DNA of 64,000 nt from an uncultured Clostridium sp. (GCF_900547735.1 NZ_URHZ01000013.1:22765-86764); one strand, 5' to 3'. Counted from the first letter of the stretch, positions 36,541 to 45,332 are shown. A program made the numbers and translations. The notes: generated from the letters alone by a model not told the origin.

Positions 36541-37122
36541 TTATCTGCCTCCTAACCGGAACTGGAATTTCTCGGAGATCTCTTCCAGTTTCGTTTTAAA
36601 TGAATTGTCTATCAGGATGTTTTTAGACGGAATAACGGCGCGGATACCACCCAGAAACGTGGTATCGCTGAGCTTTATATCCGCCCCGGTATGAAGTGCG
36701 ATGCGGTTCAGCTTGTCGGCGTCCGACGGATCCAGATAGACGGTCATCGGAGCTTTCTGGGCAAATTCCATCGCCCTTTTTACCTCCGACTCAAGAAAAC
36801 GCTGATAGTCGGCGGAATCCATGAAAAGAGCCAGGCGGTTGCGCAGCTCGCTGATCAGCATGGTCTTAAGTTCTTCCTGCTTTTTGCTGTATTCGCGTTT
36901 GATGTTAATCTGTTCAATGGACAACTGTTTGTTGATGTCGTGTTCGATTTTTTCAGCCTCGGCGGCTACCTGCATATCGGCCTGACGGCGGGCATCCCTT
37001 TTATGTTCCTCCAGAATGGATCTTAAGGAGGCGGTATAATCGGCCAGCATCTTGTCGCTGCGTTCTGTGGCATCCCCGTAACAGAGGGATTCAAAATGTT
37101 CCAGTTTTTCTTCTATGGTCAA
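36541..37122 (-). CDS. ntpE: V/A-type ATPase subunit E (peripheral stalk)
   Basis: The protein has 193 residues. The N-terminal half is a long charged helix (HKRDARRQADMQVAAEAEKI and on) that would pair with the H/G subunit as a peripheral stalk. The C-terminal half is a globular domain ending in FLGGIRAVIPSKNILIDNSF, the conserved E-subunit signature. It anchors the A3B3 head to subunit I. Confidence 0.9.
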   Translation of the reverse strand: MTIEEKLEHFESLCYGDATERSDKMLADYTASLRSILEEHKRDARRQADMQVAAEAEKIEHDINKQLSIEQINIKREYSKKQEELKTMLISELRNRLALFMDSADYQRFLESEVKRAMEFAQKAPMTVYLDPSDADKLNRIALHTGADIKLSDTTFLGGIRAVIPSKNILIDNSFKTKLEEISEKFQFRLGGR

Positions 37123-37151
37123 GTATGTTCACCTGCTTTCCAAGTACTGCG

Positions 37152-37460
37152 CTAGAGTTTAAGACCAATGGCCTCATTGACATAGGCAGTGATAAAGTCC
37201 GGCTTGCGGCCGGTTCCGTGGCGGTCGGGAATCTCCACAAAGAGCGGGAAATTATGCTCCAGCCTGACACGGTTGATGAGGTCGGGAAAATCGCGCCCGA
37301 ATTTTTCGGTTAAAAGCACGATGCCGATCTCCTTATCGGCGAGGACTTTATCAAGCGCCTCTTTTACTTCCTGCTGTTCATGGACAACAACACCCTCCAC
37401 GCCGGCCAGGCGCATTCCAGTGAGCGTGTCGATGTTGTCGCTTAACAGGTACATCTTCAT
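37152..37460 (-). CDS. ntpG: V/A-type ATPase subunit F
   Basis: This 102-residue Rossmann-like protein (MYLLSDNIDTLTGMRLAGVE, then GIVLLTEKF) matches subunit F of the central stalk, called NtpG in Enterococcus hirae. It sits against subunit D and modulates ATPase activity. Its start overlaps the stop of the K-subunit gene, so the two are translationally coupled. Confidence 0.88.
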   Translation of the reverse strand: MKMYLLSDNIDTLTGMRLAGVEGVVVHEQQEVKEALDKVLADKEIGIVLLTEKFGRDFPDLINRVRLEHNFPLFVEIPDRHGTGRKPDFITAYVNEAIGLKL

Positions 37461-37894
37461 TATAATTTACCCAGGATCATGAAGGAGATGATCAGTCCGT
37501 AGAGGCAGACACCTTCGGCAAGGCCGGCGAAGATGAGGGATTTACCAAAGATGGAGGAATCCTCACTGATAGCGCCCAATGCGGAGGAGGCAGCGGCGGA
37601 AACGGCGATACCGCCTCCGATGCCGGAAAGTCCGGTGGAGAGTGCGGCTGCGATGTAGCCCATGCCTGCGGCTGCGCCTGCAGCGGTCCCGGCGGCTTCC
37701 TCAGCGGCATATGCGTTGCCGGAGAACATCAGGACGGCTGCGGTGATGAGTGTTCCAAAAAACAGTAATACGTTGACGCCAAGGGCTCTTTTGTACCTGC
37801 CCCTTGTCTTTTCACCTGCGGCAAATGCGCCGAAGGGTACGGCAATACTTAAGATGAGTGCGGCGGCTAATAAGATTTTGACTGTTAATGACAT
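37460..37894 (-). CDS. ntpK: V/A-type ATPase proteolipid subunit K (c-ring)
   Basis: This 144-residue hydrophobic protein has four membrane segments. The C-terminal hairpin is a typical c-subunit: GIGGGIAVSAAASSALGAIS in the inner helix and FAGLAEGVCLYGLIISFMI in the outer helix. Glu127 is the ion-carrying carboxylate. The N-terminal hairpin (residues 5-60) lacks the glycine pattern and any acidic ion site, so each subunit should carry one ion. The Gln ligand expected of Na+-specific rings is not evident, which leans towards protons, but this is weak inference. Confidence 0.92.
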   Translation of the reverse strand: MSLTVKILLAAALILSIAVPFGAFAAGEKTRGRYKRALGVNVLLFFGTLITAAVLMFSGNAYAAEEAAGTAAGAAAGMGYIAAALSTGLSGIGGGIAVSAAASSALGAISEDSSIFGKSLIFAGLAEGVCLYGLIISFMILGKL

Positions 37895-37988
37895 AATAGT
37901 AATCCTCCATTATTTTTATATTACCGGTGAAGGGCGTTTTAAGGGCATCCAGCACCGTTTTCAGTGTTCAGGCTTTCTTTTACCGGCC

Positions 37989-39950
37989 TCAGGCTTTTCC
38001 GTAAGGGCGGAATTCACGTCCGCTGCCCTTGTAGAAACGGCTGAAGATTTCATAGTATTCCAGTCTCAGTACCTGGATTCCGACAATCAGTCCCTCCATC
38101 GCGCAGACGAACAGGTTGCCGATAATGACGACAGCCCAGTTTGGAGCTCCTGATTCGGCTCCGGCCAGCATCATAACGACTTCCATCATGGCCGCGTGGC
38201 TGACTGCAAACGCGCCGACACGGACAAAGGACAGGGTGTTGGAGAAGTAGCTGAGCAGCATCTCAAACATTTCAAAGAATCCCTGGACAAAGAACATGGC
38301 GCGGGATTCGGAAATGTGTCCGGCCTGTTTTTTGACGAGCGCTGCCAGCGGTTCCTTCAGGAAAATGATAATTAACGGTATTCCGAACATGACGGCCAGC
38401 ACGCCGGCGGCGGGAAGTGTTTTCCCCATCATGAAGAGAACGACAACGGCCAGAACGCTTCCGTAGAAGACAAGGCCGGCCAGACCGTTGGTATCGAACC
38501 AGGATTTTTCCGGATCCTTAAAACGGATCGAATTAATAATGTTCAGTATCATGGTCAGTACGATAATTCCCATTCCCAGGGCGACCGCGACGATAAATAC
38601 GGTGTTGAGCTTTCCAATAAACGGCAGGTTCATCATCTGGGCGGCAGGCCGCAGCCAGAGCGGATGGAGAATATCTTCAAATCCGAAAACGCTGCCGAAC
38701 AGGAAACCGAATATGGTGGAAAAGAATCCGCAGCAGGAAACAACGGCGGCCAAATCCATCTTTTTCACGCGGTAGAGCGCGTATCCGCCGCACAGGAGGA
38801 GCAGTCCCTGCCCTACGTCGCCGAACATGAAACCAAAGAGGAAGGAGTAGGTGACGGCAATCAGGATCGTGGGATCGAGTTCTCCGTACGCCGGAAGCCC
38901 ATACATCTTGATAAACATCTCAAACGGACGGAACAGTTTCGGATTCTTCAGCTTTGTAGGCGGAGGAGTGAGCAGGTTGTTGTGATCATCCTCCACGAGG
39001 CAGAATGTCTTGTCGTCCAGCTCCAGCTCCTTCCGGAACAGTTCGGCATCTCGTTCCGTCATCCATCCGCAGAGGATGTAGAACGTGTTGACATCGTGGT
39101 TTGTGCAGGCGGCCAGTTTCCTCACGTTAAAGTTCGTGTTGTAGGAGTTGAGCTTTGTGTAGGCGTCCAGGATATCCTGCCGGTTGTCTTCCAGGATCCG
39201 GTTGATTTGCTCATTCATTTCCGCGAGTTCGGACTCGGATTTTCGGATCTCTTCTTCCAGGGCGTCGATGGCCTCACCCGGCGTTCCGTTGTATTCGTCC
39301 GGCACAATAAACCGTTCAAAGTGAAGCGACGTATAAATGGCGTCGATTCGTTTGGAGATAACGGCCGGAACAAAGTAGACGATGGAAACATAATTTTCAT
39401 CCTCATGGCATTTGTAGAGGATGGTATCTAACGACTCATAGACGACCTTCTCAAATTTTGCATAATATTCCCGCGGGATCCGGCCGAACCGGAACCTGAT
39501 GTGCTGGAAATGCAGAATCGATCTGATATCGTAATCCAGCTCCCTGAATGGAAGGATTTTATTGTGGGAAGTCCGCAGCGTATCCAGTTCCCCTTCCAGT
39601 TTTGTCCTGTTCTCCATAAAATCTGCCAGGGCCTTATCTACCCGGATGACAGTCTCGGACGCCTTTTCTATGGAAATATCCCTGCTGTCCGGCAACAGAG
39701 TTCCCTTTGCCGGTGTTTCCGCGGTTTTGGCCGGACCACTCGTTTTCAGGGAGCCGACCAGGCGGGAGGCTCTTGTAAAGAGCTCTTTGTAGGGATTGAT
39801 TTCAATATAAGGGCGGAGGTCTTTTACGGTTTTCAGCTCGGACAGAGCATTCTCAATCTGAATCTCGTATTTGCTGAGATACTGATTGACAACCCGGTCA
39901 ATATCTTCTTTGGGACCGGTTATGCTTAGAAATTTCATTTTTTCTATCAC
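37989..39950 (-). CDS. ntpI: V/A-type ATPase subunit I (a-subunit)
   Basis: This 653-residue protein has a cytosolic N-terminal half with long coiled segments (about residues 60-340) that form the collar. A membrane half of about 7-8 helices follows. The segments FGFMFGDVGQGLLLLCGGY, LLSYFSNTLSFVRVGAFAVS (with the channel Arg) and QVLRLEYYEIFSRFYKGSGR are standard a-subunit features. It supplies the ion half-channels next to the c-ring and overlaps ntpC by 4 bases. Confidence 0.95.
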   Translation of the reverse strand: MIEKMKFLSITGPKEDIDRVVNQYLSKYEIQIENALSELKTVKDLRPYIEINPYKELFTRASRLVGSLKTSGPAKTAETPAKGTLLPDSRDISIEKASETVIRVDKALADFMENRTKLEGELDTLRTSHNKILPFRELDYDIRSILHFQHIRFRFGRIPREYYAKFEKVVYESLDTILYKCHEDENYVSIVYFVPAVISKRIDAIYTSLHFERFIVPDEYNGTPGEAIDALEEEIRKSESELAEMNEQINRILEDNRQDILDAYTKLNSYNTNFNVRKLAACTNHDVNTFYILCGWMTERDAELFRKELELDDKTFCLVEDDHNNLLTPPPTKLKNPKLFRPFEMFIKMYGLPAYGELDPTILIAVTYSFLFGFMFGDVGQGLLLLCGGYALYRVKKMDLAAVVSCCGFFSTIFGFLFGSVFGFEDILHPLWLRPAAQMMNLPFIGKLNTVFIVAVALGMGIIVLTMILNIINSIRFKDPEKSWFDTNGLAGLVFYGSVLAVVVLFMMGKTLPAAGVLAVMFGIPLIIIFLKEPLAALVKKQAGHISESRAMFFVQGFFEMFEMLLSYFSNTLSFVRVGAFAVSHAAMMEVVMMLAGAESGAPNWAVVIIGNLFVCAMEGLIVGIQVLRLEYYEIFSRFYKGSGREFRPYGKA

Positions 39951-41026
39951 GTCGCATTCCCCCCTGTTTCATGTTTTTCTATAATATCCAGAATTTCTCC
40001 GGCATCGAGGCGATAGCGGATTCCTTCTATAACCGTAACGATTTTCCTCAGCTCATCCTCTTTGAAATACAGGTAGGAGTAGAGCGAGGCAATGGAGTAC
40101 GGATTCCTGGCGGCCGCAGTCCTGTGGATGTGGGCCAGTATCACGTCGTAGAGGATTTCCAGGTTTGGCTTTTCATCCAGCGCGGCCTGTTTGGTCTGGG
40201 AACCGTACCATGTTTCCGAGAGCGCGGAGAAATATTCATCCATGCTTTCGGCGGCGATCAGCTGTTCAAGCTGGCTGTTTCGCAGGCGGTAACGGATGGG
40301 GATGAGAAGCTTTTTCACTTCCGCTCCCGGGATGGTGTAATACCGCTTGGTCCTGTAAATCCACTGAAGGTTCAGCAGATCCAGTTTTGTTCCGAATCCC
40401 TGCAGGATAGCCTCCTGTTCCCTCTTTGGAATGTTCTTTTTAATTGCTTTCCAGGTGACGTTGAAGTAATAGAGATCCAGCGCCATCTCATAATCAAAGT
40501 GGCCTCCGTCGCCGGAATCGCGGATGCGCGCCAGCAGCGGGTAATAAACCGTGCCCTCCAGGCTGTCGATGAATTCATCCGTTGTGGCGGCCGTACCGAT
40601 GGCTGCCAGGTCCAGTTTGGAATGGGAACGGAAAAACTCCTCGTATCGGGACAGGCCGACCGGAACCGGCTGATGGGCCGCCGCATTCCTCAGGCAGCTC
40701 TTCATGATATCTATCTCGAAATGCATAAAATACAGTTTAAAAAAACGCCTCTGCTTTATGTTTGAAAAACGGTACAGCCTGGCGTAATCCCTGTACAGGG
40801 AACCGGCCAGTAGCCGCTCTATGGTCCCGCGGTGCAGATCCTCACTGTCCATATCGGGGAACACACCCGCATAGGCCGGAAGGGCGCGTAAAAATTCCAC
40901 CGCTTCCGGCACGCTTTCCAGTCCGGCCATTGCCCGGTACTGGTCCCTGGTGAGGAGCTGTCCCGTCATTGCCCGGACCTTGGTAGTCAGCCCGCTGTAG
41001 GCCAGAAGTCCTCTCATAAGAATCAC
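39947..41026 (-). CDS. ntpC: V/A-type ATPase subunit C (d-subunit)
   Basis: This 359-residue, mostly helical protein matches the V-ATPase d/C subunit that caps the c-ring and seats the central stalk. It starts with LAYSGLTTKVRAMTGQLLTR and ends with the conserved YLYFKEDELRKIVTVIEGIR. It lies before ntpI here; in E. hirae ntpC follows ntpE. It overlaps both neighbours by 4 bases. Confidence 0.9.
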   Translation of the reverse strand: MILMRGLLAYSGLTTKVRAMTGQLLTRDQYRAMAGLESVPEAVEFLRALPAYAGVFPDMDSEDLHRGTIERLLAGSLYRDYARLYRFSNIKQRRFFKLYFMHFEIDIMKSCLRNAAAHQPVPVGLSRYEEFFRSHSKLDLAAIGTAATTDEFIDSLEGTVYYPLLARIRDSGDGGHFDYEMALDLYYFNVTWKAIKKNIPKREQEAILQGFGTKLDLLNLQWIYRTKRYYTIPGAEVKKLLIPIRYRLRNSQLEQLIAAESMDEYFSALSETWYGSQTKQAALDEKPNLEILYDVILAHIHRTAAARNPYSIASLYSYLYFKEDELRKIVTVIEGIRYRLDAGEILDIIEKHETGGNAT

Positions 41027-41334
41027 GCTCCCGTCATTTCTTTAAATAGCTGCTCCACATAGGTCTGGCTCTGGCACTTATAGTGGTTCTCCAGTTTCTG
41101 AATCATGTGTTCCGCCCGGCTTCTCTGGCAGGACAGTTTCTTCTGCATCTCGGCTTCCATGGAAGTCCGGACATCGGCGATCCGCGCCTCGGTCTCGGCC
41201 TCCAGAGTCTGATTAAATTCTTCCGTCTCTTTATGGATCTGATCCGCAATATCCTTTTTCCGGGCAGCGGCATCTTCCATAATTTTTACGGCTTTATTTT
41301 CGATTAAAGATATTTTTCCTATAATCCGGTCCAT
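41023..41334 (-). CDS. V/A-type ATPase subunit H/G (peripheral stalk), first gene of operon
   Basis: This 103-residue protein is nearly all charged coiled-coil (AARKKDIADQIHKETEEFNQ and on), as expected of the small stalk subunit (AhaH, or NtpF in E. hirae) that pairs with subunit E. It leads the operon behind AGGAGGTG. Its 3' end overlaps ntpC by 4 bases. Sequence conservation in this subunit is low, so the call leans on length, coil pattern and position. Confidence 0.8.
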   Translation of the reverse strand: MDRIIGKISLIENKAVKIMEDAAARKKDIADQIHKETEEFNQTLEAETEARIADVRTSMEAEMQKKLSCQRSRAEHMIQKLENHYKCQSQTYVEQLFKEMTGA

Positions 41335-41354
41335 TTAAGGCACCTCCTGTGGTT

Positions 41355-41390
41355 ATTATAAACTTGTGCCACGTTATTGAAACTATTATA
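41355..41390 (-). promoter_or_regulatory. Candidate promoter(s) of the V-ATPase operon
   Basis: Two perfect minus-strand TATAAT boxes lie at 41385-41390 and 41355-41360. The first would give a leader of about 45 bases. Neither has a good -35 box. Confidence 0.4.
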
Positions 41391-41491
41391 CGCATAAATG
41401 CAGGAAAGAATCCGGCAGTAACAAAGGATTCTCCACCGTTTCCATCAACGAAAAGCACGCTTTGCGAACTTTTCATTGCCACCAATAAAAA

Positions 41492-41525
41492 AACCATAGC
41501 AGAATCGGGAAATTCCGCTATGGTT
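41492..41525 (-). terminator. Intrinsic terminator of the DUF4145/SH3b gene
   Basis: AACCATAGC pairs with GCTATGGTT around a loop with GAAT/ATTC. On the minus strand a seven-T tract follows. Confidence 0.85.
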
Positions 41526-41586
41526 CTTGTACGATTAAAATAAAGAATCAATTTCAGCCAATGGAATCCTGTCTTCTGTCATTCAG

Positions 41587-42468
41587 TTATTGGGTGACAG
41601 GTGCGAGGTATTCCTTTGCAACGTAAGCGTCCTGGCCGTTGTATCTGATAATACACCATCTGTCATCATGATCACGCACATATTCAACTTCTGCATCCCT
41701 GGCCAGCTGTACGACGATTCTTCCGTCTGTAGCAGGAGTAGCCCGAACATTTAACGTGTCGGCATTGACTTTGTATTTTACAGTTGCAGCCTCTGTTGTC
41801 GGTTCTTCGGTTGGGGTCTCAGTTTCGGTCGGTACCGGATCCGTCATTTCTGTCGAGACAGCCGGTGCAGTCGTTTCCGGGGCTTTTTCTTTTCCCGGGT
41901 GAATCATCTTGATGATAAAAATTAAAACTACAATAATTGCAATCAGCAAAAGTGGTTTGATAATGCTTCCGGCATCGAAGGAAGGACCGGAAGACTGTAC
42001 CCTGCGCCGGCTGCCTGTGCCGCCTCCGGAGGATGACCGCCTGTGCTGGGGTTCGTCGCTGCGCCGTCTTGCAGATGAGGCCTGCGCCGGTTTGCGCCGT
42101 TTCTCGCTGTAATCGTTGGCGAAGGTGTATACCTCCTGTGAAAGAAGATGGTGGGCCTGATTGGCATTGTAGGCGCTGTTGTCTTCCTCATGGATGGCCT
42201 TGTTGCCGATGGTCCTGATCTTGTGGTAATGTTCGCAGGTGGTCTTGCTGATAATGCCGTCATCGTACAGGGCGTCAATCATATCAATGAGATTGCCCTC
42301 CATAACACCCGATTTGTCACAGAGGCACTTTACCATAAACTCAAGTGTCTGGCGGGCTTTCACCATCGCCATGTTATATTTTTTCTGCCCGATAAGGCGT
42401 TCCGTATCCCGTACTCCGCTTTGGATCTTATCCCAGCTGTTTGTGCCTGGATTGTCTGTATTGTTCAT
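41587..42468 (-). CDS. DUF4145 and SH3b-domain membrane protein
   Basis: The protein has 293 residues. Residues about 15-115 resemble a DUF4145-like helical domain (KYNMAMVKARQTLEFMVKCL and KIRTIGNKAIHEED). A basic Ser/Arg-rich stretch (125-165) and one membrane helix (about 170-192, LLLIAIIVVLIFIIKMI) follow, then a Thr/Pro/Glu-rich linker. The C-terminus is a bacterial SH3 domain (about 230-293, NADTLNVRATPATDGRIVVQ). The SH3b end should lie outside the cell and may bind peptidoglycan. The inside domain is of unknown function, often linked to nucleic-acid or defence proteins. It is monocistronic and divergent from trmB. Confidence 0.75.
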   Translation of the reverse strand: MNNTDNPGTNSWDKIQSGVRDTERLIGQKKYNMAMVKARQTLEFMVKCLCDKSGVMEGNLIDMIDALYDDGIISKTTCEHYHKIRTIGNKAIHEEDNSAYNANQAHHLLSQEVYTFANDYSEKRRKPAQASSARRRSDEPQHRRSSSGGGTGSRRRVQSSGPSFDAGSIIKPLLLIAIIVVLIFIIKMIHPGKEKAPETTAPAVSTEMTDPVPTETETPTEEPTTEAATVKYKVNADTLNVRATPATDGRIVVQLARDAEVEYVRDHDDRWCIIRYNGQDAYVAKEYLAPVTQ

Positions 42469-42631
42469 AGGCCGTCTCCTTTGTATCAGTAATGCTTAAG
42501 TCTTAATTAACCCTATTATAATATATAGGAAAATTTTATGCACCTATATTTTGAAATAAATTTATAAAATTAGGAAAAATGTAATATATATCTTAGAATT
42601 ATTGGAACAGTAGCAGAATTTACAGATTAAC

Positions 42632-42660
42632 TTGCATAAAAATGACTGAAATGGTAAGAT
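42632..42660 (+). promoter_or_regulatory. Candidate SigA promoter of trmB
   Basis: TTGCAT at 42632-42637 and TAAGAT at 42655-42660 are separated by 17 bases, about 65 bases upstream of the start codon. Confidence 0.55.
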
Positions 42661-42724
42661 AGTAAAATAAAAAGAATGAAAAAAACAGGAAAAAAAGATG
42701 TAAAGAACACCAGGAGGAAACAGT

Positions 42725-43360
42725 ATGAGACTACGCCATATACCGGGCGCAGAGCAGATGATAGAGGAAAGCCCCTACGTAATTCAGAAACCGGAAGAGC
42801 GGAAGGGAAAGTGGCATGAGGCTTTTGGGAATCACAATCCGATTCACATAGAAGTAGGCATGGGCAAGGGCAAATTCATTATGGAGCTGGCCCGGACAAA
42901 CCCTGAGGTTAACTATATCGGCATAGAGCGGTATTCGACCGTAATGCTGAAAGCGCTTCAGAAGAGGGAGCAGCTTCAGTTATCCAATATTTATTTTATG
43001 TGTGTTGACGCCAAAAACATGGCTGAAATTTTCGAGCCGGGCGAGGTCGCCAGGATTTACCTGAATTTTTCCGATCCGTGGCCCAAGGACAGACATGCAA
43101 AGAGAAGACTTACATCGCCTCAGTTTATGGAGGTATACGATAAAATTTTGAGCAGAGACGGCAGAGTGGAATTCAAGACGGATAACAGGGGACTTTTCGA
43201 TTACTCCCTGGAATCGGTGCCTGAAGCGGGATGGAAGATCCTTGAATCTACATTCGATCTTCATCACAGTGAGATGGCGGAAGGAAACGTAATGACCGAA
43301 TATGAAACAAAGTTTGCGGCAGAGGGAAAACCAATCTGCAAGCTGACGGCTGTCAGATAG
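42725..43360 (+). CDS. trmB: tRNA (guanine-N7-)-methyltransferase TrmB
   Basis: This 211-residue class I SAM methyltransferase modifies G46 in the variable loop of tRNAs. The SAM-binding motif is IEVGMGKGKFIMELA (about residues 40-54). The family signature LNFSDPWPKDRHAKRRLT contains the catalytic region, and FKTDNRGLFDYSL follows. The length is normal. An AGGAGG ribosome site lies just upstream. Confidence 0.96.
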   Translation: MRLRHIPGAEQMIEESPYVIQKPEERKGKWHEAFGNHNPIHIEVGMGKGKFIMELARTNPEVNYIGIERYSTVMLKALQKREQLQLSNIYFMCVDAKNMAEIFEPGEVARIYLNFSDPWPKDRHAKRRLTSPQFMEVYDKILSRDGRVEFKTDNRGLFDYSLESVPEAGWKILESTFDLHHSEMAEGNVMTEYETKFAAEGKPICKLTAVR

Positions 43361-43456
43361 AATACGAATGAGAGAAGCGCGCCACAAGAGCTGCGGTTAT
43401 CTGTATGCGGTGAATCCGCATATAATGTAGCAAACAGCAGACGGCAGGTGTGCAGA

Positions 43457-43600
43457 ATGAGTATGAAGGCCAGGATTACCCGTGAATTGTCGAAGGCGAC
43501 CAGTGACAAGACGGAACTTAATAAAACCGTTTTGAAGTGGAAAAAGCATTTTGACGAGGTGGGTAAGGTGATAGACACTGACAGAAAAAAGAAGAAGTAG
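43457..43600 (+). CDS. Small lysine-rich hypothetical protein
   Basis: This 47-residue frame begins MSMKARITRELSK and ends in a run of Lys (RKKKK). AGGTG lies upstream of the ATG, and the stop is followed directly by the thioredoxin ribosome site (GGAGGAG). It is strongly charged and probably helical. I recognise no family. Support comes from the ribosome site, the tight spacing to trxA and an intact frame; it could still be spurious. Confidence 0.45.
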   Translation: MSMKARITRELSKATSDKTELNKTVLKWKKHFDEVGKVIDTDRKKKK

Positions 43601-43612
43601 GAGGAGCTGCGA

Positions 43613-43930
43613 ATGGAGACAAGATTTACGAGTGAGAATTTTGAAACAGAAGTTTTAAAATCAAATATACCGGTGCTGGTAGATTTTTATGCAGACTGGT
43701 GCGGCCCGTGCAAACTGATGGCGCCCGTAGTCGAACAGCTGGCCAGTGAATATGACGGCAGGATAAAGGTCGGTAAAGTAAATATAGACGAGAGCGCAGA
43801 TCTGGCTATGAAATACGGAGTCATGTCAATTCCTACCCTGATCGTATTCGGCAAGGGCCAGGTGATCCGGAAAGAAGTCGGAGTACAGACAAAAGCGACC
43901 ATCGTGAAGGCGATTAACCAGGCTATTTGA
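43613..43930 (+). CDS. trxA: Thioredoxin
   Basis: This 105-residue classical thioredoxin has the redox motif W-C-G-P-C in DWCGPCKLMAP (about residues 28-38) and the cis-proline segment MSIPTLIVFGKG. It reduces cytosolic disulfides using thioredoxin reductase, which is not in this window. A long weak hairpin (44005-44055) without a T-tract follows. Confidence 0.96.
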   Translation: METRFTSENFETEVLKSNIPVLVDFYADWCGPCKLMAPVVEQLASEYDGRIKVGKVNIDESADLAMKYGVMSIPTLIVFGKGQVIRKEVGVQTKATIVKAINQAI

Positions 43931-44103
43931 TGAAGGCTTTGACAACTGGCGCCGGCCGGTACGGCCGCGATTGGAATGAATAAACTGAATAAAGATAAAT
44001 TTTGGAGAGGGTGTTGCGAAATCACTTGAGAAGAGTGGAGGAGTGACACCTTCTCTGCGTAAAAGCATGTCATTGTTTTAAGGGGAAGAGGAGGAACTGA
44101 TTT

Positions 44104-45015
44104 ATGACTCTGGTTCAGTTAAAGTACGCGATTACGGTGGCCGGCGCAAATTCGATGAATGAAGCGTCACGGCTGCTTTTTATCTCACAGCCGAGCCTGT
44201 CGGCCGCCATCCGGGAGCTGGAAGACGAGATTGGCGTGGAACTGTTCAAAAGGACGAACCGCGGCGTTTTCGTTACGCCGGAGGGGGAGGAATTTATCGG
44301 CTATGCCAGGCAGGTGGTCGAGCAGTACCAGTTGATTGAGACAAAGTATGTGTCCAAGGAGCGCACGAAAAAGAAGTTCAGTGTTTCCATGCAGCATTAT
44401 ACATTTTCCGTCAATGCCTTTGTGGAGATGGTTAAGCAGTTTGGAATGGATGAGTATGAGTTTGCCATTCATGAAACAAAGACATATGAGGTGATCGAGG
44501 ATGTAAAGAATTTTAAGAGTGAGATAGGGATTCTGTATATCAACGATTTTAACCGCAAGGTTCTGACGAAACTGTTCCATCAGTTTGATCTGGGATTCCA
44601 TGAGATACTGAAATGCAGCATTTACGTCTATATGTGGAAGGGGCATCCGCTGGCAAAACGGGAGCTGATTACGCTTCAGGAGCTGGAGGAGTATCCCTGC
44701 CTCTCATTTGAACAGGGCAACTATAACTCCTTTTATTTTGCGGAGGAAGTCCTCAGTACTTACGATTACAAGCGCCTGATCAAGGTCAATGACAGGGCTA
44801 CAATCTTAAACCTGATGGTGGGGCTGAACGGTTACACGCTCTGCTGCGGCATCATCTGCGAGGAATTGAACGGCACGGATTTCTGTGCGGTGCGGCTTGA
44901 CAGTGATGAGGTCATGTCGATTGGGTATCTGGCGCGGAAAGGGATGGCTATCAGCCCTCTGGGGCAGAAATATCTGGAGAAGATTGCGAAGTACAGGGAT
45001 AAGGCGCTGCGGTAG
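44104..45015 (+). CDS. LysR-family transcriptional regulator
   Basis: This 303-residue regulator has the LysR winged helix at residues 1-60 (ANSMNEASRLLFISQPSLSA, then EDEIGVELFKRTNRGV) and an effector domain of the periplasmic-binding type from about 90. It lies directly upstream of metNIQ on the same strand, so it may control methionine uptake like MetR/CmbR-type LysR proteins (inference from position). The last codons RDKALR-stop are the first unit of the downstream tandem repeat. Confidence 0.92.
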   Translation: MTLVQLKYAITVAGANSMNEASRLLFISQPSLSAAIRELEDEIGVELFKRTNRGVFVTPEGEEFIGYARQVVEQYQLIETKYVSKERTKKKFSVSMQHYTFSVNAFVEMVKQFGMDEYEFAIHETKTYEVIEDVKNFKSEIGILYINDFNRKVLTKLFHQFDLGFHEILKCSIYVYMWKGHPLAKRELITLQELEEYPCLSFEQGNYNSFYFAEEVLSTYDYKRLIKVNDRATILNLMVGLNGYTLCCGIICEELNGTDFCAVRLDSDEVMSIGYLARKGMAISPLGQKYLEKIAKYRDKALR

Positions 45016-45254
45016 GGTGTAAGGCGCTGCGGCAGGGTGTAAGGCGCTGTGGTAGGGGATAAGGCGCTGCGGCAGGGGATAAGGCGCTGCGGCAGGGTGT
45101 AAGGCGTGCGGTAGGGTGTAAGGCGCTGAGGTAGGGTATAAGGCGTGCGGTAGGGTGTAAGGCGCTGCGGTAGGGTGTAAGGCGCTGTAGTAGGGTATAA
45201 GGTGCTGCGGTAAGGGGTAAGGTACTGCGGCAGAGAGATAAGATGCCGCAGTAG
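44995..45254. repeat. Degenerate 20-bp tandem repeat array grown from the 3' end of the LysR gene
   Basis: About 13 units of consensus GGGTGTAAGGCGCTGCGGTA are visible, with AAGG anchors at 45001, 45021, 45041, 45061, 45081, 45101, 45120, 45140, 45159, 45179, 45199, 45219 and 45240. Two units are 19 bases. The first unit contains the LysR stop codon. Units decay towards the right-hand end. There are no spacers, so it is not CRISPR. Confidence 0.9.
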
Positions 45255-45290
45255 GCGCAGGGCAGTAGAATATAAAAAATTGTGGTACAG

Positions 45291-45332
45291 GCAGTCGGCT
45301 ATAGGTCTATCCTATAACTGGCTGCATTTTTT
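45291..45332 (+). terminator. Intrinsic terminator between the repeat array and metN
   Basis: GCAGTCGGCTATAGG pairs with TCCTATAACTGGCTGC (one mismatch, two G-T pairs), followed by TTTTTT. It separates LysR transcription from metNIQ. Confidence 0.8.

Noticed and set aside
38664..39431. 255-codon plus-strand frame and similar ones across the V-ATPase operon
   Set aside because: These are shadows of well-supported V-ATPase genes.
41294..41551. 85-codon minus-strand frame between the DUF4145 gene and the V-ATPase operon
   Set aside because: It starts upstream of a clear terminator (41492-41525), runs into the subunit H gene and has no ribosome site.
44995..45254. CRISPR array
   Set aside because: Units abut directly with no unique spacers, and no cas genes are present; it is a simple tandem repeat.
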